Positions 15,747-25,600 of a stretch of DNA of 64,000 nucleotides are shown piece by piece. A model generated the notes under the pieces. That model saw nothing but the letters and a program-made list of their open reading frames with translations, made no database searches and was not told the origin of the DNA. Numbering within the stretch: position 1 is the stretch's first letter; the number at the start of each line of letters is the position of its first letter. The DNA is from Deltaproteobacteria bacterium (GTDB lineage: Bacteria > Myxococcota_A > UBA9042 > PHBI01), in contig JACKFA010000002.1 of NCBI GenBank assembly GCA_020632715.1, positions 920,501 through 984,500 on the forward strand, read 5' to 3'. The translations under genes were made by a program, and so were the position numbers.

Positions 15747-16209
15747 GGAACACTCCGGGTCGTGTCGCGAGTCTCGCCGCCGTCGTGGCCGTCGCCTTCG
15801 CGGAGCCTATCACGAGGCGATCCGCGCGAGCAATCGGCCGAACGAGCCAAGGAATTCGTTCAGCCGGACCGGCGCTGGTCGAGCGCTCACGACCCACGGC
15901 GGTGTCCGCCGAGTCGCTCCCCCCCACGAACCTCAAGATATGGCGACGCCACGGGGAAAGGCAAGCACGCGCCCCAAAATTCGCAGCAGGTCCGCCTGCG
16001 GCGACGGTGCGGGGCGCCTCGTCGCGGCCACGACCGGCGGCGTCCGCGCGGAGCGTTCTTTCTGAAGGACTCGCCGTCCTCGGTGTTGATCCGAGAGGAC
16101 CAACCCGGCAATTGTGGTCCCCGCGCCCGGATGGTAGGAACTGCGTCCACTTCCGGGCAGAACGGACACACCGCGAGGCCGGCCACGGCCCCGCGAGCGA
16201 GGATTGCAC
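15747..16209. other. Divergent intergenic region, no gene seen
   Basis: 463 bases between the divergent tube gene and the lipoprotein at 16210. A weak minus-strand promoter (TTGCTC 15828-15833, TAGGCT 15804-15809, spacer 18) could serve the tube gene. GAGGA at 16197-16202 is the ribosome binding site of the lipoprotein. Base composition in the middle (AAATTCGC, ACCTCAAGATATGG) is less GC-rich than the surroundings, as expected for regulatory DNA. Confidence 0.45.
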
Positions 16210-18345
16210 ATGTCGAGACGCCGGATCGCCGAGGTCACCGCGCTGCTCCTCTGCGGCGCCGCGCTCGCGGCTTGCCCGAGCGACAACAACGGCAACGGGC
16301 CCTCGAGCTGCCCCCCGGGCGACGAGTTCTGTCTCGAGGACCTGCCGCGCCTCGAGCTCCAGCCGGGCGACGACATCATCGCCATCTCGGACGCCGGCAT
16401 GACCCCGGGCACGCCGACGACCCGCGACATCAGCGTCGTCAACACCGGCACGGGCACCCTGAACCTCCGCGACGTCACGATCGACTACGACCCGCCCGCG
16501 GGCGCCGTCGACGACCAGGGCCCCGCGTTCTCCCTCGTCGAGCTCACGACCTCGCTGCCGTTCGGCATCGAGCGCCTCGGCAGCGACAAGGGCCCGCAGG
16601 CCCTCGTGGTCAAGGTTCGCTACGTCAAGCAGAGCGACAGCGTCGCGCGCAGCGCCGTCATCACCTTCAAGTCGAACGATCAGATCACCCCGTCCGTGTC
16701 CATCACGGTCACGACGGACGTCGGCGTCCCGCGCCTCTCCGCCACGCCGAACCCCGTCGACTTCCAGCTCGTCCCGCGCTCCGACACCCCCATCTACCGC
16801 ACGCTCACGCTCCTCAACACGGGCAACCGTGTGCTCAACGTCTCCGGCTTCCGCGTCGAGGACGACGTCCGCTTCGGCGTCCGCGGCGACGGCTTCGAGC
16901 TCACCGGCGAGGACGCCGCGAACGGCATCGACCTCGCGCAGGCCATCCAGGTCGAGCCCGGCGCCAACAAGACCGTCGAGGTCAGCTTCCTCTCCGACTC
17001 CCCGTCCCCCGCCGAGGGCCAGCTCGTCATCTTCTCCGACGACCCGACCAGCGGGCAGACCGGCTACGCCGTCGACCTCGTCGCCAACAAGAGCGGCCCC
17101 TGCGTGCTCGTCACCCCGCGCGAGGTCGACTTCGGCGGGAAGCTCGTGGGGAACCAGTCGCGCATCGAGCTCAAGGTCGAGAGCTGCGGCACGGAGCCCC
17201 TCTCGCTCACGAGCGTCGCGATGAAGGCCGGCTCCTCGCCCGACTTCTCGCTCGACTTCTCGACGCTCCCGACGGGCTACGAGACCGGGTGGTCCACGAC
17301 CCACCCGCTGTCGGTGCCCATCAACGAGTCCGTGACCATCGCCGTCGTCTTCGTGCCGGACTCCGTGAACCCGCGCGACGCCGACAACGTGCCCATCCCC
17401 GACAAGGGCACGGTCCTCATCGGCTCGAACGCCTTCGAGTCGCAGGTGCAGGTGCCCGTCGAGGGCGCGGGCTCCGACGTCGAGTGCCCGACCCCCGTCA
17501 TCGTGGTCGAGGAGGGCGAGGAGGTCATCCCCGAGACGGTCCTCCACCTCGACGCGACGCAGAGCTACGCCCCCTTCGGCGGCATCGCCGCCTACGAGTG
17601 GCGCGTGACCCAGCCCGAGGGCTCCGCGTCCGTGCTCGTGCCGTCGTTCACCGACCCGCAGCCGGTGCTCGAGGCGAACGTCGTCGGCGTCTACACGTTC
17701 AAGCTCGACGTCCGCGACGAGAACGGGAACCGCTCCGGCGAGTCGAGCGCGTGCCCGACCGCCGAGTACCAGGTGCTCGTGCAGCCCGACCAGGCCATCC
17801 ACGTCGAGCTCACCTGGGTCACCCCCGGCGACGTCGACGAGACGGACACGGGCGAGGGCGTCGGGAGCGACCTCGATCTCCACTTCGCCCACGAGAGCGC
17901 GCGCGGACCCGACCTCGACGGCGACGGCTTCCCCGACCCGTGGTTCGACGAGTCGTGGGACGTGTTCTGGTTCTACCCCGAGCAGCAGTGGGGGAGCTTC
18001 GACCCGAACGCGCGCGACAACCCGACGCTCGACCGCGACGACACCGACGGCGCCGGCCCCGAGAACCTGAACCTCGCGGTCCCGCAGGACGGCGTCGCCT
18101 ACACCATCGGCGTGCACTACTGGAACGACTGGGGCTTCGGCCCGGCGGACGCGACGGTGAAGGTGTTCCACTACGCCGAGCTCGTCTACGAGGCGACCCT
18201 CGAGGAGATGCAGCGGCTCGACATGTGGTGCGTCGGGAAGATCCACTGGCCGACGCCGGCCGTCGAGCGCTGCGCCCCCGAGGGGCAGCCCGAGCAGGTC
18301 ACGCCGCGCTACGTGAACACCTTCTTCCAGCCCTCCGGCATCTGA
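16210..18345 (+). CDS. Large lipoprotein with choice-of-anchor D repeats
   Basis: A 711-residue lipoprotein: signal ending GAALAAC with acylated Cys22. Two or three Ig-like choice-of-anchor D/ASH modules span about residues 50-430 (RDISVVNTGTGTLNLRDVTI, YRTLTLLNTGNRVLNVSGF, IELKVESCGTEPLSLTSV). They are followed by a PKD-like module (TVLHLDATQSYAPFGGIAAY) near 450-520. The last 190 residues are a DLDLHF-DGDGFPDPWFDESWDVFW domain with acidic loops, seen in uncharacterised myxobacterial outer-membrane lipoproteins. Probably a cell-surface adhesive or scaffold protein. ATG at 16210 is preferred to the TTG two codons earlier because of the ribosome binding site spacing. Confidence 0.88.
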   Translation: MSRRRIAEVTALLLCGAALAACPSDNNGNGPSSCPPGDEFCLEDLPRLELQPGDDIIAISDAGMTPGTPTTRDISVVNTGTGTLNLRDVTIDYDPPAGAVDDQGPAFSLVELTTSLPFGIERLGSDKGPQALVVKVRYVKQSDSVARSAVITFKSNDQITPSVSITVTTDVGVPRLSATPNPVDFQLVPRSDTPIYRTLTLLNTGNRVLNVSGFRVEDDVRFGVRGDGFELTGEDAANGIDLAQAIQVEPGANKTVEVSFLSDSPSPAEGQLVIFSDDPTSGQTGYAVDLVANKSGPCVLVTPREVDFGGKLVGNQSRIELKVESCGTEPLSLTSVAMKAGSSPDFSLDFSTLPTGYETGWSTTHPLSVPINESVTIAVVFVPDSVNPRDADNVPIPDKGTVLIGSNAFESQVQVPVEGAGSDVECPTPVIVVEEGEEVIPETVLHLDATQSYAPFGGIAAYEWRVTQPEGSASVLVPSFTDPQPVLEANVVGVYTFKLDVRDENGNRSGESSACPTAEYQVLVQPDQAIHVELTWVTPGDVDETDTGEGVGSDLDLHFAHESARGPDLDGDGFPDPWFDESWDVFWFYPEQQWGSFDPNARDNPTLDRDDTDGAGPENLNLAVPQDGVAYTIGVHYWNDWGFGPADATVKVFHYAELVYEATLEEMQRLDMWCVGKIHWPTPAVERCAPEGQPEQVTPRYVNTFFQPSGI

Positions 18346-18460
18346 CGCGCCCCGGGACGCGCGCCGGCGAGCGCGTCCGATCGGCGTGGGAGACGCGCCC
18401 GGGCGAGTTGGTGTAGCGTTCCCCGGCGGCGGCGAGCGGTCGCGGCCGGCAGGGGGAGAC

Positions 18461-19903
18461 ATGCTGAGGACGAGGCTCCGCGCGCCGTGGTCGCGCTACG
18501 TCCTGGCGCTCGCGCTCATCGCGGGCCCCGGGCTTCTCGGCTGCGGCTCGACGTCGGCGGCGAAGGGCGGCGACGACGCCAAGGCGGAGGGCGAGGACGG
18601 CCCGAAGGGGCTCGAGCCCCTCGAGGAGCGCGCCCACGCCGTGGTCGAGGCCCCGCCCCCGCCCGCGAGCGAGGCGTTCACGCTGCGCGGGGGCGTCGTG
18701 ATGACGGCGACCGGGCACCGCTGGGACCCGGGCTACGTCGTCGTCGAGAACGGCCGGATCGCCGCGGTCGGCGAGGGGGAGCCGCCGAGCCGCGTCGGGC
18801 GCGTCGTCGACGTGAGCGGGCACGTCGTGACGCCTGGGCTCATCGACGTGCACTCCCACCTCGGCGTCTACCCGCAGCCCTCGGTCGGCGCGCACATGGA
18901 CGGCAACGAGGCGACCTCGCCGAACACCGCCGGCGTCTGGGCCGAGCACGGCTTCTGGCCCGAGGACCCGGGCCTCGAGCGCGCGTCGGCCGGCGGGATC
19001 ACGACGCTCGAGATCCTGCCCGGCTCGGCGAACCTCATCGGCGGGCGCGGGGTCATCCTCCACCTGCGGCCCATGCGGAGCGCGCGCGCGATGCGCTTCC
19101 CGGGCGCCCCCGACACGGTGAAGATGGCGTGCGGCGAGAACCCGAAGCGGGTCTATGGCCGGAAGGGCAGCGCCCCGATGACGCGGATGGGCAACGGGCG
19201 CGGCTTCCGGGCGGCGTTCGCGGCGGCGCGGGCGTGGCTCGAGGAGAACCGCGACAAGCCCGTGGCGAAGGTGAAGCGCGACCTCGAGATGGAGACGCTC
19301 GCGGGCGTCCTCACCGGGCGGATCCTCGTGCAGGTCCACTGCTACCGCGCCGACGACATGCTCACCTTCCTGCAGGTCGCCGACGAGTTCGGGATCTCCG
19401 TCCGGGCCTTCCACCACGCGCTCGAGGCCTACAAGATCCGCGACGTCCTCGCCGCGCGGAAGATCGGCGTCGCCACCTGGGCCGACTGGTGGGGCTTCAA
19501 GATGGAGGCGTACGACGGGATCCCCGAGAACCTCGCCCTCGTCGACGAGGCCGGCGGGCGCGCCATCGTGCACTCGGACTCCCCCGAGGGGATCCAGCGG
19601 CTGAACCAGGAGGCCGCGAAGGGCCTCGCCTCCGGGCGGGCCGCGGGCGTGTCGCTCGACGAGGACAAGGCGCTGCGCTGGATCACCGCGAACCCCGCGT
19701 GGGCGCTCGGCGTCGACGCCGAGGTCGGCACCCTCGAGGTCGGCAAGCGCGCCGATCTGGTCGTGTGGACCGGCAAGACGCCGTTCAGCGTGTACGCCGT
19801 CGCCGAGCAGACCTACGTCGACGGCGTGCTCGTGCACGACGCCCGCGTCAAGGACGCCGCGCCCTGGAGCGACTTCGAGAAGGGGCAGGGGGTGGGGCTG
19901 TGA
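18461..19903 (+). CDS. Amidohydrolase-family lipoprotein, metal site intact
   Basis: A 480-residue protein with a lipoprotein signal (GPGLLGCGS, Cys28) and a charged linker, then an imidazolonepropionase-like amidohydrolase fold. The metal-site residues are visible: HSH in TPGLIDVHSHLG (His131, His133), His in RILVQVHCYRADD, His in VRAFHHALEAYK and Asp in AIVHSDSPEG. The C-terminal beta-sandwich shows VGTLEVGKRADLVVWTGKTP. It should be a zinc-dependent hydrolase on the periplasmic side; substrate unknown. The start is ATG 18461 with AGGGGGA upstream. It overlaps the following degenerate paralogue by four bases, implying paired synthesis. Confidence 0.92.
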   Translation: MLRTRLRAPWSRYVLALALIAGPGLLGCGSTSAAKGGDDAKAEGEDGPKGLEPLEERAHAVVEAPPPPASEAFTLRGGVVMTATGHRWDPGYVVVENGRIAAVGEGEPPSRVGRVVDVSGHVVTPGLIDVHSHLGVYPQPSVGAHMDGNEATSPNTAGVWAEHGFWPEDPGLERASAGGITTLEILPGSANLIGGRGVILHLRPMRSARAMRFPGAPDTVKMACGENPKRVYGRKGSAPMTRMGNGRGFRAAFAAARAWLEENRDKPVAKVKRDLEMETLAGVLTGRILVQVHCYRADDMLTFLQVADEFGISVRAFHHALEAYKIRDVLAARKIGVATWADWWGFKMEAYDGIPENLALVDEAGGRAIVHSDSPEGIQRLNQEAAKGLASGRAAGVSLDEDKALRWITANPAWALGVDAEVGTLEVGKRADLVVWTGKTPFSVYAVAEQTYVDGVLVHDARVKDAAPWSDFEKGQGVGL

Positions 19904-21189
19904 ATCACGTTCACATCATGGTCGCGGGCCTCGCGCTGCTCACAGCACCCCTCGCGGCGCGCGCCGCGGCGCCGGCGGCCGAGGAGTGCACAGTGCTCGT
20001 CGGCGGGCGCGTCTTCGACGGCGCGCGCTGGCTCGACGGCGCTCCGACCGTGGTCCTCGAGGGTGGGCGGGTCCGCGCGGTCGGCGGCGCCGCGCCGCCG
20101 GGGTGCCGAGTGGTCGAGGTCGCCGGGAAGATGGTCACCCCGGGCCTCGTCGACGCGGCCACGCAGATAGGCCTCGTGGAGGTGCCGGCCGAGGGCGCCA
20201 CCGTCGACCTCGACCTCCGCGCGGAGTTCCAGGACGGCGAGCACCTCGTGCGCGCGAGCGTGCGGCCGGACTTCGCGTACAACCCGCGGTCGGCGGTGAT
20301 CCCCGTCACGCGCCTCGGCGGCGTCACGTCCGCGCTCGTCGTGCCGCGCGGGGGCGTGGTCGCGGGCTCGTCGTTCCTCGTCGACCTCGCGGGGGAGCGG
20401 CAGTCCGACGCCATCGAGCGGACGCTCGTCGCGATGCACGCGTCGGTCGCGGGCGGCGACGGGTCGCGCGCGTCGGCGCTCGAGGTGCTGCGCGTGGCGC
20501 TCGCGGAGGCGACGCGCTACGACCGCGAGAAGGCGGCCTTCGAGGCGAACCGGACGCGCGCGCTCCTCCTGCCCTGGGTCGAGCTCGCGGCGCTCGCCCC
20601 CGTCGCGCGTGGCGAGGAGCCGCTCGCCGTGCACGTCGACCGCGCCTCGGACATCGAGGGGATCCTGCGCTTCGCCGAGGGCACGAAGCTCCGGCTCCTC
20701 ATCTTCGGCGGCGCCGAGGCGTGGCTCGTGAAGGATCTCCTGAAGGCGCGCGGCGTCGGCGTCGTGACCTACCCCTTCGCGGACGGGCCGGACGGCTTCG
20801 ACCGCGTGTTCGCGCGGCCCGACAACGCCCGGATCCTCGACGAGGCCGGCGTCTCCGTCGCGATCGCCTCCTTCGACGCCCACGCCTCGCGGAAGCTGCG
20901 GCAGCTCGCGGGCAACGCGGTCCGCGCGGGCCTCGCCGGCGAGAGCGGCCTCGCCGCCATCACGAGCCGCCCGGCAGCGCTCCTCGGCCTCCGCGACCGC
21001 GGCGTCCTGCGCGCGGGCGCCGTCGCGAACGTGGTCGTCTGGAGCGGCGACCCGCTCGAGGTCACGACCCTCGCCGAGCGCGTGTTCGTGCACGGCCGCG
21101 AGATGCCGCGCGAGAGCCGGCAGACGCGCCTCCGCGACGCCTACCGCCGCCTCCCGGCGCGGGACGGGGCGGGCGCGGCCGCGCCCTGA
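19900..21189 (+). CDS. Amidohydrolase-like protein lacking metal ligands
   Basis: A 429-residue exported paralogue of the preceding gene. It has an N-terminal signal (VAGLALLTAPLAARAAAPA), the first beta-sandwich strand (VLVGGRVFDGARWLDGAP) and the C-terminal signature RDRGVLRAGAVANVVVWSGDP. The metal motif DxHxH is replaced: TPGLVDAATQIGLVEVP has no histidines. The second histidine position reads IFGGAEAW, and the final Asp region is VAIASFDAHA. It therefore keeps the fold but probably not catalysis. GTG start at 19900 (alternative ATG 19918) overlaps the active paralogue, which suggests a heteromeric partner or regulatory subunit. Confidence 0.9.
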   Translation: MNHVHIMVAGLALLTAPLAARAAAPAAEECTVLVGGRVFDGARWLDGAPTVVLEGGRVRAVGGAAPPGCRVVEVAGKMVTPGLVDAATQIGLVEVPAEGATVDLDLRAEFQDGEHLVRASVRPDFAYNPRSAVIPVTRLGGVTSALVVPRGGVVAGSSFLVDLAGERQSDAIERTLVAMHASVAGGDGSRASALEVLRVALAEATRYDREKAAFEANRTRALLLPWVELAALAPVARGEEPLAVHVDRASDIEGILRFAEGTKLRLLIFGGAEAWLVKDLLKARGVGVVTYPFADGPDGFDRVFARPDNARILDEAGVSVAIASFDAHASRKLRQLAGNAVRAGLAGESGLAAITSRPAALLGLRDRGVLRAGAVANVVVWSGDPLEVTTLAERVFVHGREMPRESRQTRLRDAYRRLPARDGAGAAAP

Positions 21190-21203
21190 TGACCGCCTTG
21201 CCA

Positions 21204-21363
21204 GAGCGCCGAACAGACAGTCGGACCGAGCAGTCGGTGCCAGCGGGCTGTCAGCGGCGAGGCGGGAGGAGGAAGCGTGCTGGGAGCACGCCGACGACGA
21301 GCAACGACGCCGATGACGGTGCGCTGGTGCCGAATGCGACGGGAGACTATCTGTTCGGTGCTC
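21204..21363 (+). ncRNA. Candidate structured RNA element, copy A
   Basis: A 160-base unit. Terminal stem P1 is GAGCGCCGAACAGACAGTC (21204-21222) with GACTATCTGTTCGGTGCTC (21345-21363): 17 Watson-Crick pairs, one G.T and one mismatch. Directly inside P1 are GGACCGAGC (21223-21231) and GCGACGGGA (21336-21344), both conserved in all three copies. P2 pairs GGTGCCAGCG (21236-21245) with CGCTGGTGCC (21322-21331) and extends through GTCAGCGGC/GCCGATGAC. GGGAGGAGGAA precedes hairpin P3, GCGTGC-TGGGA-GCACGC (21275-21291), followed by GACGACGA. It starts 14 bases after the amidohydrolase stop. I do not recognise a known RNA family; a mobile palindromic element is the alternative. The 204 bases from here to 21568 hold nothing else I can name. 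Confidence 0.7.
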
Positions 21364-21567
21364 GAGATTGGAGCGTCGTTCATCCAACGGCGTGCCGTTA
21401 TGGCAGCGGCGGCGACGCCGCGCGCGGCGGGCGACCTGTCGGAGACGCAGCTCTCATCGGTGTCGTCGCGGGAACGCCAGCGGCGCGGCGCGGCGGCACG
21501 CTTCTTGATTGAGGGAGGGGGCAGCGCCGTGGTAGGCGCCCCCACACCCCACGAATCGAGGCACGCC

Positions 21568-22578
21568 ATGCGTCCCCTGCTCGCGCTCACCCTCCTCTCA
21601 GGGGCGGCCCTCGCCGCCTCCGCGTGCGCCCCCGAGACCGTCATCCGCCGGAGCGCGGCCATCCCGGGCGCGAGCCTGCCCGCGCGGGTGGGCGGGGAGA
21701 CACACCGCGGCGAGGTGCGGATCTCCGGCCACGTGAACGCCGTCCGCGGCGACCAGGTCGAGCTCGAGGCCCTCTTCCCCGAGGAGGGCGACCCCGGCGT
21801 CTTCATCCCCGACTTCGAGCTCGGCGGGAGCCTCTACTTCGGGCTCCCGCGCGGCTTCGAGATCGGCGCGCAGGTCCTCTACGCCTCGGGCGAGTGGCAG
21901 ACCCCGAACACGGTGGGCGTCCTGCGCTTCCCGCGCGGGCTCAACCAGGACGTCCTGCTCGGCGGCGTCGGCTTCCGCTGGAACCTGCCGCTGCGGCACC
22001 CGGAGCTCCGCCTGTCCATCCTCACCGAGCTCAACTTCTCGAACATCCGCGAGGCGGTCTTCGTGAGGGACGGCGACACCGGCGAGTACGGCTTCGACCA
22101 CGCCGAGGAGGAGCTCTTCTTCCTGCCGAACGCGGCGATCCAGGCCGGCTGGGAGATCTCCCCCGACGGCACCTGGTCGCTCACCCCGTACCTCGTCATC
22201 GGCGGCCAGCGCTCGGTCACGAACGTCGGCTTCGACAACAACCTCGCGAGCCTCGACGACTCGACCCTCGAGGGCTTCGGCGTCTTCTACTTCGGGCTCG
22301 GCGCCGAGATGCGCTACGACATGTTCGCCTTCGGGGCGAGCTTCTACTACCCGGTCGACAGCGTCGAGCTCATCGACTTCGGGCCGAGCCTCGCGTTCAC
22401 GATGAGCGGGATCTTCGGCGGCTGGGACGGCGACCGCGCCCCCGAGCCGCGCCGCTACCGGGCGCCGCGGGATCGCCGCGACGACCCGCGCTACGACGAC
22501 CCGCGCTACGACGACCCGCGCTACGAGGACCCTGGCTACGACGATCCCGGCTACGACGATCCCGGCTACCGCCTGTAG
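21568..22578 (+). CDS. Outer-membrane beta-barrel-like lipoprotein with C-terminal DDPRY repeats
   Basis: A 336-residue protein. The signal peptide MRPLLALTLLSGAALAASAC has a lipobox-like end (Cys20). The mature part alternates polar and hydrophobic residues in beta-strand fashion (ELGGSLYFGLPRGFEIGAQ, GGVGFRWNLPLRHPELRLSI, GVFYFGLGAEMRYDMFAFGA), as in small outer-membrane barrels of delta-proteobacteria. The last 45 residues are an Arg/Asp/Tyr-rich tail of near-perfect DDPRY and DDPGY units, encoded by tandem 12-15-base DNA repeats at about 22485-22575, so its length is probably variable. ATG at 21568; no close homologue can be named. Confidence 0.85.
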   Translation: MRPLLALTLLSGAALAASACAPETVIRRSAAIPGASLPARVGGETHRGEVRISGHVNAVRGDQVELEALFPEEGDPGVFIPDFELGGSLYFGLPRGFEIGAQVLYASGEWQTPNTVGVLRFPRGLNQDVLLGGVGFRWNLPLRHPELRLSILTELNFSNIREAVFVRDGDTGEYGFDHAEEELFFLPNAAIQAGWEISPDGTWSLTPYLVIGGQRSVTNVGFDNNLASLDDSTLEGFGVFYFGLGAEMRYDMFAFGASFYYPVDSVELIDFGPSLAFTMSGIFGGWDGDRAPEPRRYRAPRDRRDDPRYDDPRYDDPRYEDPGYDDPGYDDPGYRL

Positions 22579-22665
22579 ACAGGCGGGCGCGCAAGCGAGG
22601 CGCGGGCGGCGTCGTCGGGCGGTCCCCCGGATGCGCGCGCGGCCCCGCCGCGTTATGCTCGGTCC

Positions 22666-25600
22666 ATGCCTCCACACGCTCGCCTCCGCGCGCGGGGCCT
22701 CGCGCTCCTCGCCGCGCTCCTCCTCGCCCCCGTCGCCGCGCGCGCGGCCGCCCCGACCGGGAAGAACGGCGGCGCCCCTCCTGACGCCACCGCGCCCTCC
22801 GAGCCCGCCGCCACCGCCGCCCTCTGCGCCGGGCGGGCCGCCGGCCCCGAGCACGACATCTGCGCGCAGTTCTGCGACGCGTGGCCCGCGGGCCCGGGCT
22901 GCGCCTTCGTCCGGCGCTGGGGCGTCGCCGGCGCGAACACGCTCGTGCGCGCGGCGCAGCGCGGCGAGGCCTTCCTCGCGGCCGCGGCCGCCGAGGGGAT
23001 CGGCGCGGACGACGCGGCGCTGCTCCGGATGCACGCGGACTACGGGGGCTTCGTGGCCGGCCCGTGGGCGCCCGAGCCGACGCTCGACGTCGCCCATCAG
23101 ATGCGCGCGGACGCCGGCCGCGACGCCCTCTACCGGGGCACGAAGGCCGCTCGCGCGGGCCAGGCCGACGTCGCGAAGCGCGAGCTCGGCGCGGCCGTCG
23201 AGGGGCTCGCGGCCGGCTGGGGGGCCGACCACCCGAACGTCGCCATCGCGCTCCAGAACCTCGGCCACGTGCTGCTCGCCGCCGGCGACCTCGCGGGCGC
23301 GCGCCGCGCCCTCGAGCGGGCGAAGGCCATCCGCGCGAAGGCGTACCCGCCGACGCATCCGCTGCTCGCGCTGACGGAGGTGGAGCTCGCCGGCGTCGAG
23401 CAGGCCGCGGGCGACCTCGTCGCGGCCGCCGACCACGCGCAGCGAGGCTACGACGCGCTCCGCGCGGTCCTCGGCCCCGAGCACCCCGAGACGCTCACGG
23501 CCGAGAACAACCTCGCCTTCCTCCTGTCCGCGCGGGGCGACGAGGCCGCGGCGGCGCCCCTCCGCGCGGAGGTGGCGCGCGCCCGCGAGATCGTCGACGG
23601 CCCGACCGCGGAGACGACCTTCACCGCCATCATGAACCTCGCGGTGGGCTACCTCGAGACGGGCGAACCGCAGAAGGCGCTCGAGACCCTGACCGCGCTC
23701 GCCGCGCGGGCGGAGGCGGCGCTCGGCGCGAAGAGCCCGGACCTCGGCGCCATCCTCTACAACCTCGCCCGCGCCCAGGAGGCGACGGGCGCGCTCGACG
23801 CCGCGACCGAGAGCATGCGGCGCGCGCTCGCGCTCGTGGAGTCGGCGGGGCCGGCGTACGCGGCGAAGGCCGAGGCCGCGCGCGTCGGGCTCGCGGACCT
23901 CGAGCTCAGCCTCGGCGACGTCACGGCCGCGATCGTCGTGTTCCAGGCGGACTTCGAGCGGCGTATGGCCACGGTGGGCGAGAAGCACCCGGCCACGGGG
24001 GAGGCGGCCGCGAAGGTGGCGCGCGCGATGCTCGCGGCCGGGCTCGCGGCCGAGGCGAAGCCCTACGCCGAGGCGAGCATGTGGATCGCCTCCCAGGCGG
24101 GGGAGGGCGACGCGACCCTCGGGCGCCGGCAGAGCCTGTACGCGACGATCCTCCAGCAGCTCGGGCAGGCGAAGGACGCCGAGGAGCACGCGCGCGCCGC
24201 GATGACGCGCCTCGAGCGCGCGCTCGGCGCCGACCACACCGACGCCATCGCCGCGCGGGCGAACCTCGCCGGGATCCTCGCCGCCCGGGGGGCGCTCGCG
24301 GAGTCACGCGAGCTCGTCCGGGGCGTCGCCGAGAAGATCGCGGCCGTCCGCGGCGCGACGTCGCACGCGGCGCTCGCGGCGAGCTACAACGTCGCCGTCC
24401 TCGACGCGCAGCTCGGCGACTTCGACGCCGCGCTCGCGCGGGCGACGGCGCTCGCGACGACCGGCTGGGCGGCCTTCGTCGCGCGGGTCGAGGCGGCGCC
24501 GAACCCGGTCGCGCCCTATGGCGTGCTGCTCGACCTGCGGCCCGTGCTCGAGCTCGAGCGCGACCTCCGCCTCGCGCGCGGGGACGTCGCCGGCGCCTTC
24601 GCGGCGGCGCTCCGGAGCCAGGGGCTCGGCGGGCGCGGTGAGCGCCTGTGGCGCGCCCTCCATGGCGGGAAGGCGGCCGCGGACGCCGCGCGCGCCGCGC
24701 TGAGCGCCGATCCGAAGGCCCTCTGCAAGGCGCTCGGCCACGAGCGGTCGGGGCTCGTCCTCTACGTGTCGGCGGCCGACTTCCGGCCGAGCGCGCGCGC
24801 GGGGCTCGCCGCGGGGGAGCGGCCGGCCGCGCGGGTCGGCGCCTTCGTGGTGCCGCCGGGAGGCGGCTGCCGGCCGACGTTCGTGGACGCCGGCGCGGGG
24901 TCCGCGGTGGCGGGGCTCGTGGACGGCTGGCGGAAGGCGCTCGACGGCGCGCGCGACTGCTACGCGAAGCGCGGGAACCCGGCGTTCTGCAAGCGCGACT
25001 TCGACGCGGTCGACGCGGCGGGAGGCGCGCTCCGAGCGGCCGTGTGGGACCCGGCCGCGAAGGCGCTCGGCAAGGTGCGGCGCGCGCTCATCGTGCCCGA
25101 GGGGGCGCTCACGCGGGTCGCGTTCGACGCGCTCCCGGCCGAAGGCGACGGCGGGGCCTACCTCCTCGAGGGGTGGGAGCTCGCCTACGCCGTCGATCCC
25201 GGGGCGCTCCTGCGGCCGCCGTCCCGGAGCGCCGCGGCGGGCGCGCTCGTCGTGGGGGATCTCGACTATCAGGCGGCGCTGCCGGAGGCCGAGGCGCTCG
25301 CGGCGTGGCAGCGCTGCGGCGTCGCCGGGTGTGGTGCCAGCGACGCGGGCGCCGTGGCGGTGGCCGATCTGCGCGCTGCGGGCGAGGTCGGCGCGGCGGC
25401 GTGCGGCTACGGGGCGACGTGGCCGTCGCTCGGGGCGACCGAGGCGCCGGCGGTGGCGAAGGCGCTCGGGGCCGTCGCGGGCGGCGGCGCGACCTGGCTC
25501 GCGACGGGCGGCGGGGCCGAGGAGGGGGCGCTGCGCGCGGCCTTCTCGGGGCGGCGGGTCATCCACCTCGCGACGCACGGCTTCTTCGCGCCGCCGACGA

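Noticed and set aside
21277..21567. In-frame N-terminal extension of the barrel lipoprotein starting at a GTG inside element A
   Set aside because: The GTG follows AGGAGG in the element, but copies B and C stop after five codons, and the lipoprotein signal peptide clearly begins at ATG 21568.
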